From: CAZNKU01 sp045654805
GTDB taxonomy: Bacteria > Bacillota > Clostridia > Monoglobales > Firm-18
NCBI GenBank assembly: GCA_045654805.1
Contig: JAZOOD010000046.1
Coordinates: forward strand, 1-52,582
Direction of reading: 5' to 3'
Length of the DNA stretch: 52,582 nucleotides
Of the stretch, positions 17,827 through 26,111 are shown in pieces (the first letter of the stretch is position 1; each line of letters starts with the position of its first letter). A model generated the notes under the pieces. It saw only the letters and a program-made list of their open reading frames with translations, searched no databases and had not been told where the DNA came from. The position numbers and the translations under genes were made by a program.

Positions 17827-20127
17827 ATGGCAATGAGATACGGGAAGAAAAATCATCGGCATAGTAACATTATATACACATTTATTGCTGCAATACTTTT
17901 GTGCGCAGTATTTTTATCTATGGTAAATTATTTTTATGTTAGTGCCGAAGAAGAAGCATATGAAAATCTTCATATACAGACAAAGCAGATTAAAGATGAT
18001 TTGACCCTTCAGTTGATATCTGATCGTGAAAATCTTTCTAGTATGGCCAACTTTGCTGCAAAGCTTTATTCTGACGGTGAAAGTTATGATAGAATGTTTG
18101 AATCATTTAAGCCAATTGGGCTTATTGCAAATATCGGTATTTTAAATCCCGACAACACATTTGTTACCCGTGCGGGAGTAATAGATTTGAATGGTGCAAT
18201 TTCCTTTGAGGATGAAGCGAAACGCGGTACGTACATCAGCGGTAGGGAAAAAGACCTTACAAATCCGAGGCTTGAAATTGTAAGAAGTGCGGTACCTATT
18301 ATTACGAATGGTGAAACAGTCGGTATTTTGTACGGCGTTATTAAACTGGATAAATTGGATGATAAATACGCTAAAATGGCAAAAGAGCTTGATGCCCAGC
18401 TTTTTGTTTATGAAAAGAAAAGCGGGAATTTTGTTATAGATACTGTACGTGATTATTTGGGAAATATATCTGAACTAAAAACAAGAAAATACAGAAAAGA
18501 CTTTTCCTATGAAAGAATGATGGATAATGACAGAGGATATACATCCTTCATTTCCGCTTACACAGGGGAGGCACTTTATATCCACTATTCGGATATTGAA
18601 ATACTCGGATGGAATATTCTTTTGGCAAGACCGGAATCTATGGTGTTTGAAAAGACACATAATGTATCAAAAAAGTTATTTATAACTTTTTTCATTATGG
18701 TGTTTATTATGAGCTTGTACCTGATTCTTTTAATGAATAATGAGAAAAAGAGAAATCTTGCATTGAGTTATGCATCCAGCATCAGAAAGTTGCTTTTGGA
18801 AATAAATCAGCAACATAGTAATATTTCTGAATCACTTAAACACATTTTGGTTTTTGCAAAATCCAGGTCGGCAATATTCGTTGATGCTGATGGAGAGGAC
18901 TACAATTGTTTTCATCCCTCAGTTGTGAAAAGTATTCTTGATGGTGATGACAGAAGGTATTTTGTAACGGAATTGTTCCGCTATGCTTACGAATTACATA
19001 AGATGAACAAAGCTACTTTGAATATTGTTTGTATTAAAGTCAATAATCACCTTATGAAAACCAATTATGATTTTTATGACTTTTTACGCAAACACAACAT
19101 TAATGAAATTTCTTTTGCAAATGTCATTGACAAAAATAATCATGTAAGTGTTCTGGGTGTTGTTAATCCGCAAAGGGGACGGTTTGTAAGAATTTTGTTG
19201 GAAGATATTGCAGTTTGTTTTTCTATAGCAATCTTTAATAAAAAGCATCTTCATAAAACAGAGGTTGCGGCAACAACTGATTCGCTTACCGGGGTGGCTA
19301 ACAGGGTTTCCTATAAAAAGGATTTGCTGATGTTTGATGAAGAAAAGCCAGAGGAATTTTCTTGTATTTATATTGATGTTAATGAACTTCATATTCGTAA
19401 CAATAAGTATGGTCACGCAGCTGGTGACGAAATGCTCCTGTATATTGCAAATACCCTGAAGGAAGTCTTTTACGGTCATAAGGTTTACAGAATGGGTGGA
19501 GATGAATTCTTGGTATTCGCCCAAAATACTGAACAGAATGCAATAAAAAGAGGTATAGAATTATTTGTTGAGCAGCTTGAACCTAGGGATTATCACGTTG
19601 CAATCGGTATGTCATACAGAACACAGAATTCTAATACTGAGGAAATGGTAAGAGAAGCTGAGGTTAGAATGTATGAAGCAAAAGCTCAGTATTATCAGAA
19701 TAAGGAGCAAAAATATGTTTCATATGATGAGCAAAAGGACTATGTTCAGGTCAATACTGGGATATTGGAAATTGATACAATGCTTTCAGTACTTAAGGAA
19801 CATTACAATGGTATATACCGTGTGTCCTTAAATACAGATAAAGCACACCGGATTTTGATGCCGAAGTATTTGGGTTATAACGAAGACGAGGAACATTTTT
19901 CCAGACTGCTTACAAAGTACATTGACGAAACAGTTAGTCCTGATTTTCACAGACCTGTAATGAACTTTTTGAACTATGAGGCATTAAAACGTCAGCTTTC
20001 AGAAGGGAAAACTCCGAGAATTACATATAAAAAGACCAATGGAGAAACGGTGATACTAAGCATTTACAAGCTTAGTGATACAAAAGAAGACGTAAGCAAT
20101 ACACTGTGGGTTTTTGCAAAGGATTAA
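17827..20127 (+). CDS. Membrane diguanylate cyclase with extracytoplasmic sensor domain
   Basis: This 766-residue protein makes cyclic di-GMP. Its order is: a membrane segment at ~15-38, a Cache-like extracellular domain (~40-270), a second membrane segment (~285-305), a GAF-like region (~320-470), a GGDEF domain (~480-635) and a C-terminal PAS-like domain (~645-766). The active site GGDEF is intact at 557-561 and NNKYGHAAGDE is conserved. The inhibitory RxxD site five residues upstream is absent, so product feedback is probably lost. The start is ATG 17827 after AAGGAAAG; the upstream frame contains the promoter. Confidence 0.9.
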   Translation: MAMRYGKKNHRHSNIIYTFIAAILLCAVFLSMVNYFYVSAEEEAYENLHIQTKQIKDDLTLQLISDRENLSSMANFAAKLYSDGESYDRMFESFKPIGLIANIGILNPDNTFVTRAGVIDLNGAISFEDEAKRGTYISGREKDLTNPRLEIVRSAVPIITNGETVGILYGVIKLDKLDDKYAKMAKELDAQLFVYEKKSGNFVIDTVRDYLGNISELKTRKYRKDFSYERMMDNDRGYTSFISAYTGEALYIHYSDIEILGWNILLARPESMVFEKTHNVSKKLFITFFIMVFIMSLYLILLMNNEKKRNLALSYASSIRKLLLEINQQHSNISESLKHILVFAKSRSAIFVDADGEDYNCFHPSVVKSILDGDDRRYFVTELFRYAYELHKMNKATLNIVCIKVNNHLMKTNYDFYDFLRKHNINEISFANVIDKNNHVSVLGVVNPQRGRFVRILLEDIAVCFSIAIFNKKHLHKTEVAATTDSLTGVANRVSYKKDLLMFDEEKPEEFSCIYIDVNELHIRNNKYGHAAGDEMLLYIANTLKEVFYGHKVYRMGGDEFLVFAQNTEQNAIKRGIELFVEQLEPRDYHVAIGMSYRTQNSNTEEMVREAEVRMYEAKAQYYQNKEQKYVSYDEQKDYVQVNTGILEIDTMLSVLKEHYNGIYRVSLNTDKAHRILMPKYLGYNEDEEHFSRLLTKYIDETVSPDFHRPVMNFLNYEALKRQLSEGKTPRITYKKTNGETVILSIYKLSDTKEDVSNTLWVFAKD

Positions 20128-20479
20128 AAATATTTAAATAATATTATTTAATTTTAGAAAAAACTGTAATGAAATTATGTATTTCTGTTTTTATCCTATG
20201 AACATAATCTGGGAAAAGATTATTGATGGTATCTTGTGGTGCGTAGAAACTACAGGCTGGTACTATTAAAAAAGATTTCGTTTGATAAATGTAGGGGAAT
20301 TTAATATTGTTTGTGCACTACACATACTCCCAAGATAGGATGTTTTAAATTATAGTGTATTTTAAGTGTCATAAAAACGTTTGACTACATTTTGGATTTG
20401 TGAGTGTTTTTGTAATTATCTTTTGTGCTTATTCATATAATCAAATAGAATATGAATAAATACGGAGGGTATATTGACT
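20128..20479 (+). other. Non-coding region upstream of spoIIID
   Basis: About 350 bp with no convincing ORF. It contains a perfect 10-bp inverted repeat, TTATTCATAT (20429-20438) and ATATGAATAA (20450-20459), ending five bases before the spoIIID ribosome site, which could hold an operator or a sporulation-sigma promoter. I could not assign a sigma-E promoter confidently, although GTCATAAA near 20369 resembles the -35 box of that class. Confidence 0.4.
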
Positions 20480-20719
20480 ATGGATATTGAAGAAAGAACA
20501 ATTAACATAGGTCATTACATTATAGATAAGAAAGCCACCGTAAGAGCTGCTGCAAAACACTTTGGAGTTTCTAAATCTACTGTACATAAAGATGTTACCG
20601 AACGTTTAAGAAAAATAAATCCTCGACTGGCGTGTGAAGTAAGGGAGGTTCTTGATGAAAATAAGTCCGAAAGACACTTGCGCGGCGGAATGGCTACAAG
20701 AAAAAAATACAAGGGATAA
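20480..20719 (+). CDS. spoIIID: Stage III sporulation transcriptional regulator SpoIIID
   Basis: The 79-residue protein is a close match to SpoIIID: ERTINIGHYIIDKKATVR, the helix-turn-helix AAKHFGVSKSTVHKDV at about residues 25-42, RLRKINPRLA and the basic tail RHLRGGMATRKKYK. It is the sigma-E-dependent mother-cell regulator that tunes the late sporulation genes. ATG 20480 is preferred, ten bases after GGAGGG; TTG 20474 is only four bases away from it. Its presence supports a sporulating organism. Confidence 0.95.
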   Translation: MDIEERTINIGHYIIDKKATVRAAAKHFGVSKSTVHKDVTERLRKINPRLACEVREVLDENKSERHLRGGMATRKKYKG

Positions 20720-20848
20720 TTTTAAAAAATGAATTAAAATATTTATGGATTTATCCTAATTTAACATATTGTTCACAATAATGTATACATCTATATGATA
20801 AAATGAAAATATCATATAAAAAGTTTACCAGAGAGGGAGAATAAATCA

Positions 20849-21253
20849 ATGAATATTTTATATTTCCTGACTCCGAAAAACCAGGTTGCCAATATTTATG
20901 AGGATTCGAATTTACGTCAGTTGATGGAAAAGCTTGAATATCACAGATATACGGCTATTCCTGTTATTAATCATAACGGACAATATGTAGGGACCGTTTC
21001 GGAGGGTGACATATTAAGAGTAGTAAAGGAAAAGTTTAATATGAATCTCCAGGCGGCGCAAGGAGTATTAGTCAAGGATATTCCACGGAGGATAAATGTT
21101 TTGCCAGTTAATGCCAATGCATCTATGGATGACATTGTGGATATGGCAATAGCACAGAACTTTGTACCTGTAACAGACGACAATAATGTGTTTATTGGCA
21201 TAGTTACAAGAAAAGAGATTCTAAAGCATTTTCGAAATAAACTGAATAAATAA
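20849..21253 (+). CDS. CBS-domain protein
   Basis: The 134-residue protein is essentially a pair of CBS domains (a Bateman module): the first around YHRYTAIPVINHNGQYVGTVSEGD, the second around NFVPVTDDNNVFIGIVTRKE. Such modules bind adenosyl nucleotides. No effector domain is attached, so its output is unknown. It lies between spoIIID and dpaA on the same strand but has its own GAGGGAG ribosome site and a terminator behind it. Confidence 0.9.
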   Translation: MNILYFLTPKNQVANIYEDSNLRQLMEKLEYHRYTAIPVINHNGQYVGTVSEGDILRVVKEKFNMNLQAAQGVLVKDIPRRINVLPVNANASMDDIVDMAIAQNFVPVTDDNNVFIGIVTRKEILKHFRNKLNK

Positions 21254-21257
21254 TTTG

Positions 21258-21293
21258 AACCGAACGGATTTTAAATCTGTTCGGTTTTTCTTT
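21258..21293 (+). terminator. Rho-independent terminator after the CBS gene
   Basis: AACCGAACGGAT and ATCTGTTCGGTT pair with one mismatch around a short AT loop and are followed by a T-run. Confidence 0.8.
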
Positions 21294-21355
21294 TTATCAC
21301 ATAAAAAGCTACTGAGAAATATAATGTAATAAAGCCAGACGAAAGGTTGATTTAT

Positions 21356-22183
21356 GTGAGCTATTATAAAAGCATTCTTATATGCGGTGGGGACAAAAGA
21401 CAAAGGTTTATGTACGAATTTATGCGTGGAAATGGTATTAGTGTAAGGTCATTTGCGCTAAATGAAGATAATGAAGTTACACTGGGTGATATAAATAGGT
21501 TTGATATTATAGTTTTGCCGGTACCTGTCAGTAAAGATAATATATATCTTAACGCCCCGCTTGTGGATTACAAAATAAAAATTGAGGATATTTTTAGAAT
21601 TATTGATAAAACACAGATTGTTCTTGGAGGAGTATGTGATGGGCTGGGATATGACATAATTGATTATTACAAAAATGAGGATTTTCAGATGCGGAATGCT
21701 ATTCCTACCGCCGAGGGAGCTTTGCATATAGCTATGGAAAATACAGATATTACCATAAACAAATCACACTGTGGAGTGTTGGGTTTTGGAAGAATTGGTA
21801 AGGTTATGGCAACAATGCTTAAAAATATGGGTGCCATAGTTACCGTATGTGCCAGAAATCCCAAAGATATTGCACTTGCACAGGCATTTGGCTTTTATAC
21901 ACTAAATATAAATGAACTTTATGGTAAACTGACAGATTTTGATATATTATTTAACACTGTGCCGAAGGTTGTTATAGATAGCACTATATTGGGGGAGATT
22001 AAAGATTCTACCCTCTTAATTGAATTGGCAAGCAAGCCTTATGGAATAGATATGGAGTCTGCGAAAAAATTAGGTAAAAAATTTATTATTGCTTCAGCTT
22101 TGCCGGGTAAGGTGGCACCAAAAACCTCCGGCAGGATTTTATGTGATGTGATAATGGATATACTTACAGGATTGGAGGTATAA
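21356..22183 (+). CDS. dpaA: Dipicolinate synthase subunit A
   Basis: The ~275-residue protein matches SpoVFA. Its N-terminal half begins SILICGGDKRQ, and the C-terminal half is an NAD(P)-binding Rossmann domain with GVLGFGRIGKVMA, like D-isomer dehydrogenases. With DpaB it oxidises dihydrodipicolinate to dipicolinic acid in the mother cell; calcium dipicolinate then loads the spore core. The start is GTG 21356, nine bases after AAAGG; the TTG at 21347 directly abuts that site and is unlikely. dpaB begins three bases after the stop. Confidence 0.93.
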   Translation: MSYYKSILICGGDKRQRFMYEFMRGNGISVRSFALNEDNEVTLGDINRFDIIVLPVPVSKDNIYLNAPLVDYKIKIEDIFRIIDKTQIVLGGVCDGLGYDIIDYYKNEDFQMRNAIPTAEGALHIAMENTDITINKSHCGVLGFGRIGKVMATMLKNMGAIVTVCARNPKDIALAQAFGFYTLNINELYGKLTDFDILFNTVPKVVIDSTILGEIKDSTLLIELASKPYGIDMESAKKLGKKFIIASALPGKVAPKTSGRILCDVIMDILTGLEV

Positions 22184-22186
22184 AAA

Positions 22187-22720
22187 TTGGAGCTTGAAGG
22201 ATTAAAAATAGGCTATGCTTTTACAGGTTCTTTTTGTACATTGGCAAAGTCCTTTGATATAATGCAACAGATCATTGATGAAGGGGCTAAAGTTACGCCG
22301 ATAATGTCGGAAGCTGTGTATAATACTGATACACGGTTTGGCACCGCTGCGGATTTTGTACAACAGGCTGAGGAAATATGCAAAAATAAGGTTATGCACA
22401 ATATTACAGAAACCGAGGTTATAGGACCTAAAAATCTTTTGGATATGTTGATTGTTGCACCGTGCACAGGTAATACCATAGGTAAGCTTGCAAACGGCAT
22501 AAATGATACGTCAGTTACTATGGCAGTAAAGGCTACTGTACGTAATGCAAAGCCCATTGTGATTGCTGTATCTACAAATGACGGACTTTCCGGAAGTGCA
22601 AAAAATATTGGAATGCTTTTGAATTACAAGAAATTTTTCTTCGTTCCCTTTGAACAGGAGGATTCAAATTTTTTGAAAAATACAGTTTCTTTTTATCTGG
22701 AATATCTTTTCCCGACATAG
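22187..22720 (+). CDS. dpaB: Dipicolinate synthase subunit B
   Basis: The 177-residue flavoprotein-like subunit matches SpoVFB, with the N-terminal IGYAFTGSFCT nucleotide loop and the mid-protein IVAPCTGNTIGKLANGI segment of the flavin-dependent decarboxylase fold. It partners DpaA in dipicolinate synthesis. The start is a TTG eight bases after GGAGG, which lies in the last codons of dpaA, so the two are translated from one message. No clear terminator reads rightward except a weak hairpin near 22810. Confidence 0.93.
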   Translation: MELEGLKIGYAFTGSFCTLAKSFDIMQQIIDEGAKVTPIMSEAVYNTDTRFGTAADFVQQAEEICKNKVMHNITETEVIGPKNLLDMLIVAPCTGNTIGKLANGINDTSVTMAVKATVRNAKPIVIAVSTNDGLSGSAKNIGMLLNYKKFFFVPFEQEDSNFLKNTVSFYLEYLFPT

Positions 22721-22804
22721 ATTTAATTTATAGATGGAGTGCCACTCACCGCCGTGCCGTTCTTGCATTTAAACCTTACGCAAGATAGAGGTAATTTTTT
22801 ATAT

Positions 22805-22837
22805 AAAAAAAAGCACTATGTATAAACATAATGCTTT
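22805..22837 (-). terminator. Rho-independent terminator for leftward transcription
   Basis: On the minus strand AAAGCA-TTATGT pairs with ACATA-GTGCTTT and is followed by eight T residues. It would end transcripts coming from spoVB and the small pseudogene. The plus-strand version has only a weak T-run. Confidence 0.65.
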
Positions 22838-22892
22838 GATTATTGGATTTTGGGTATAAAAATACCACCTTACCGTTTTAGTAGGGTGGTGA

Positions 22893-23096
22893 CTATATTA
22901 TTGATATTGTTGAAATTTCATTTTCTGCAAATTCAACAAGTTCCTTTGGTTGTTGTGTGGTTTCAAGTGTTATGCTATCATAATCTTCGTCATTATCGTA
23001 TTCACTGCAAAACGATTTAAACCTTCCAAGCTATGATTTGCCATTATCATCAATTATCTTAACTCTTTTATGCAGATAATCCTCTAAAAATTACAT
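22893..23096 (-). pseudogene. Small hypothetical gene remnant
   Basis: On the minus strand a 68-codon frame begins ATG-TAA then reads FLEDYLHKRVKIIDDNGKS, a second stop, LGRFKSFCSEYDNDEDYDSI, and ends TLETTQQPKELVEFAENEIS plus TISII. The composition is clearly protein-like, but two in-frame stops break it. It resembles small proteins of about 70 residues beginning 'LEDY..K.VKIID..G', which I cannot name functionally. It lies between dpaB and spoVB, followed by a hairpin (ACCACC/GGTGGT, 22864-22891). Confidence 0.55.
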
Positions 23097-23183
23097 AGAT
23101 TACTTATTTCTTGGAATCAAGTGAGACCTGTATTTGAATAATGAATAGTGGCAAGCATTGTTTCAAACTCTTGCCCATATTGT

Positions 23184-24653
23184 CTATGTTTCGCGTATGC
23201 AGTTAAATGCACTTAAGAATATTATATATGTCAAAATAAATACAGCTATTGATATGTATATATTATGTACTTGTATCATATGAACACATACGCCGGTTAC
23301 GAAAACTGCGAAAGCAGGTTTTAATATCCAATTTTTGAATTTAAATTCAAATTCTGTGGCTTTAATAAGCATATTTATACTTAATACACCGTTTATAATC
23401 TCGCTTACAAATATTACGAATATATAGCCGATAGTAGAGTAGGCAGGTAATATAAAATATATAAGTATTATGCACATAATCGTATCTATAATATTAATTT
23501 TAACTACGCCTACCTGTTGGTTTATACCTTTTAATATACTGTCTGTTACAAAATCAAGGTACATTATGGCTGTAACCGGGGCTATAAGTCGTATAAAGTA
23601 GCCTGCTTCGGCATTGTTGTATATCCATTCTCCCAAAAAGTCGGAAAAGTATATGAAAATTCCTGTTACGCCTATGGAAAACAGTAGGGTTATTTTAAAT
23701 GTTTTTGAAATGGAATCGTTTATTTTATGAGAGTTTTTCTTTATGTAAAGCTGTGAAAACTCCGGCAATATTAGTGATGAAAATGACAGTATAATAGCAG
23801 AGGGAAACATTATAACAGGCATAACCATCCCTTGTATAATACCATATTGTGAAAGTGCTGTACTTGGTGATAAACCTGACTTTTTAAGCTGTATTGGTAT
23901 CATTATGTGCTTTATGGCAGAAAGTCCGGATTTTAAACATGAACTTAGAGCTACGGGTACTGCTATTTTTATGATTCTTTTTTTTATACCTTTGGTTGAG
24001 CCTGTTTTTTTATATCTGCGGGAGTCTGTAATGTATATTATACCATAATACAGGCAAGAGAGGGTTTCTGCCACAGTTCCTCCTAAAACTACAGAAAAAC
24101 AGGAATGCTCCAAAGTTTTAGGGAATATCCAGTTTAAAAATATTGTTGTTACTATAATTCTTGTAAAAAGCTCTGCAAATTGTACAAAAGAACTTTTGGT
24201 TATTCTGCTTATTGCGGTGAAATATCCGTTTAAAATACTTGATACGGACAAAAACGGCAGACATACAGCAAAGGCACGCAGAGATATTATTGTGAGTTTA
24301 TTTTGCAAAATGTTAGTTCCTATAAAGTCTGCGAATATAAATATAATGGCGGCAACAACAGTACCGCATATTGTACCGAAGATTACGCATTGTCTTACAG
24401 AGTATTTGACCCCATGCGGGTTAGCTGCAGCATTTTCTTCAGCTACAAGACGTGTGCACGCCAAACTCATCCCAAATATTGCCGCAGTCACCGCCAATGA
24501 GTATACAGACATAACCAGAGTGTACAGGCCCATACCCTCTGTGCCGATTTTAGAGGATATGTATGCGTTGAACCATATCATAACTGACCGCATAACCAAT
24601 GACGATACCGTGAGTATTATCCCATTTATTAAAAAAATGTGTATTTTTCGCAT
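23184..24653 (-). CDS. spoVB: SpoVB-like polysaccharide flippase (MOP superfamily)
   Basis: The 489-residue protein has about 14 membrane segments with the MATE/MurJ-like (MOP) pattern and closest resemblance to stage V sporulation protein B: N-terminal LINGIILTVSSLVMRSVMIW, then GTEGMGLYTLVMSVYSLAVT. SpoVB proteins are needed for spore cortex synthesis, probably flipping lipid-linked precursors. CAGGTGA precedes the ATG on the minus strand. Position beside dpaAB and spoIIID supports a sporulation role. A general polysaccharide exporter is the alternative. Confidence 0.85.
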   Translation of the reverse strand: MRKIHIFLINGIILTVSSLVMRSVMIWFNAYISSKIGTEGMGLYTLVMSVYSLAVTAAIFGMSLACTRLVAEENAAANPHGVKYSVRQCVIFGTICGTVVAAIIFIFADFIGTNILQNKLTIISLRAFAVCLPFLSVSSILNGYFTAISRITKSSFVQFAELFTRIIVTTIFLNWIFPKTLEHSCFSVVLGGTVAETLSCLYYGIIYITDSRRYKKTGSTKGIKKRIIKIAVPVALSSCLKSGLSAIKHIMIPIQLKKSGLSPSTALSQYGIIQGMVMPVIMFPSAIILSFSSLILPEFSQLYIKKNSHKINDSISKTFKITLLFSIGVTGIFIYFSDFLGEWIYNNAEAGYFIRLIAPVTAIMYLDFVTDSILKGINQQVGVVKINIIDTIMCIILIYFILPAYSTIGYIFVIFVSEIINGVLSINMLIKATEFEFKFKNWILKPAFAVFVTGVCVHMIQVHNIYISIAVFILTYIIFLSAFNCIRET

Positions 24654-24717
24654 AAAATCACCTGTTTAAATATATGTATTATTAGCCGAATAATGAATAA
24701 AACAGGGGGAATCAGCA

Positions 24718-25842
24718 TTGAAAGTTGCGATTTATTGCCGTCTTTCCGAAGAGGATAGAATAAAGATTAAAGGGGACAGTGAAAGCATTCAAAATCAAAA
24801 ATCTATACTTATAAATTATGCAACTGAAAAGGGGTGGGAAATATATGGAATATATTGTGATGAAAATTATTCCGGCATAGACGGTGATAGACCGGAATAC
24901 AATCGAATGCTTGAAGATGCACAAAAGCATTGTTTTGATATAATTTTGTGCAAAACTCAGTCCAGATTCAGCCGTAATATGGAGCATATTGAAAGATATC
25001 TGAACGGCAAGCTGCAGGAATGGGGTATACGTTTTATAAGTGTATTGGATAATGCTGATACAGATGTACGCAGCAATAAAAAAGCAAGGCAGATAAACGG
25101 ACTTATAAATGAATGGTATCTGGAGGATTTGTCAGAAAATGTAAAGGCGGTGCTGGAAAACAAACACAGAGAAGGTAAATCCACGAGAGCTTTTATGCCT
25201 TATGGATATAAAAAGTCCGATGCTGATAAAAACAAAATAGAGGTAGATGAGGAAGCAGCACGTGTTGTGAAGAAAATTTTTGCACTTTACATAGCCGGGT
25301 ACAGCACGGGAGAAATTACAAAGATATTGAATGATGACAATGTTCTATCACCTCAGGAATATAAAATAAGTAAGGGAGAAAAGCTTAATATTCCAAAGAA
25401 AAACAAAGAAGGAAAATGGACATCTCAGGCTATTTTACGCATATTGAAAAACTCGATGTATGCGGGAAATTTGGTTCATAATATATATTCAAAACCAAGT
25501 TATAAAAGCAAACGTGTAGTGAAAAACGCCCCGGAAAAATGGTATGTGGCTGAGGATTCTCATACCCCTATTGTTTCCAAAGATGATTTTGAAAGGGTCG
25601 GAAAAATAATGTGTAAAAATACTATGGATTTTAATATAATATGCGGGGAATGTTTTGGTAAAATGTATGTCCAAAGAAAAAAATATAAGGATAAAATATA
25701 TAAATATCTGTGGTGTAAAAATTGTAAAAAACGTGTAAATGCGGATTATGTATCGCCTTTTCTTACAGAAAAATATATTGGAAAAATTGGCAGGATAGAG
25801 GTTGAAAATCAGCATAGCGCAAAAATTTTTTTCTGTAAATAG
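24718..25842 (+). CDS. Short serine recombinase (resolvase/invertase family)
   Basis: The 374-residue protein has a resolvase catalytic domain (1-~150) with nucleophile Ser10 in YCRLSEED and active-site arginines in KTQSRFSRN. A recombinase domain follows (~155-270: YGYKKS, then ILKNSMYAGNLV), with a zinc-ribbon-like segment (CGEC and CKNC). It ends at about residue 374, whereas large serine recombinases of mobile elements carry another 100-200 residues including a coiled coil. The start is TTG, eight bases after AGGGGGA. It is divergent from spoVB, 64 bp away. Confidence 0.88.
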   Translation: MKVAIYCRLSEEDRIKIKGDSESIQNQKSILINYATEKGWEIYGIYCDENYSGIDGDRPEYNRMLEDAQKHCFDIILCKTQSRFSRNMEHIERYLNGKLQEWGIRFISVLDNADTDVRSNKKARQINGLINEWYLEDLSENVKAVLENKHREGKSTRAFMPYGYKKSDADKNKIEVDEEAARVVKKIFALYIAGYSTGEITKILNDDNVLSPQEYKISKGEKLNIPKKNKEGKWTSQAILRILKNSMYAGNLVHNIYSKPSYKSKRVVKNAPEKWYVAEDSHTPIVSKDDFERVGKIMCKNTMDFNIICGECFGKMYVQRKKYKDKIYKYLWCKNCKKRVNADYVSPFLTEKYIGKIGRIEVENQHSAKIFFCK

Positions 25843-25958
25843 TTGAAGGGGACGATTCAATTAAAAAACCAAATTCTCTGGTTGCAAAATTCAACCTTAT
25901 AGTACCTACCGCCAAGCTTGCCCTTGAGGGAATACAGATACAACCTGTTTTGAGATAA
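25843..25958 (+). pseudogene. Possible remnant of a mobile-element ORF
   Basis: Directly after the recombinase stop, a shifted frame reads EGDDSIKKPNSLVAKFNLIV then PTAKLALEGIQIQPVLR and a stop, without a start codon. The composition is protein-like. Fifteen codons later a short ATG frame (MPNIKFSYY) with a weak ribosome site also ends at once. Both could be debris from a deleted element. I do not recognise the family. Confidence 0.3.
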
Positions 25959-26002
25959 AATAAAAGGGTGTTGATAGGATGCCAAATATAAAATTTAGCT
26001 AT

Positions 26003-26055
26003 TATTAAAAACCTCAGTAACCGTTGGGTTACTGAGGTTTTGTTATCAAATAGCT
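26003..26055. terminator. Long palindrome / bidirectional terminator, left copy of a flanking hairpin
   Basis: AACCTCAGTAACC and GGTTACTGAGGTT form a perfect 13-bp stem around GTTG, with A-run and T-run on the two sides. The symmetry extends outward imperfectly to TAGCTATT on both sides. A near copy (30 of 34 bases) occurs at 28558-28593 directly behind tRNA-Pro. Confidence 0.75.
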
Positions 26056-26111
26056 ACATTTTAATGAAAGGTTCATACAGAGGGTGTGCCCCTTTTTTCT
26101 ATAAAACGTTT

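Noticed and set aside
19084..19524. 146-codon minus-strand frame over the GGDEF domain
   Set aside because: The plus strand encodes conserved catalytic motifs here; the antisense translation is low-complexity.
20369..20395. Sigma-E promoter upstream of spoIIID
   Set aside because: GTCATAAA resembles the -35 box but the -10 box is a poor match at the required spacing.
22731..22800. Possible RNA element after dpaB (CTTGC...GCAAG hairpin)
   Set aside because: A single 5-bp stem without conserved sequence or T-run; not enough to call.
24196..24669. 157-codon plus-strand frame opposite spoVB
   Set aside because: No ribosome site; the minus strand carries the conserved flippase membrane segments.
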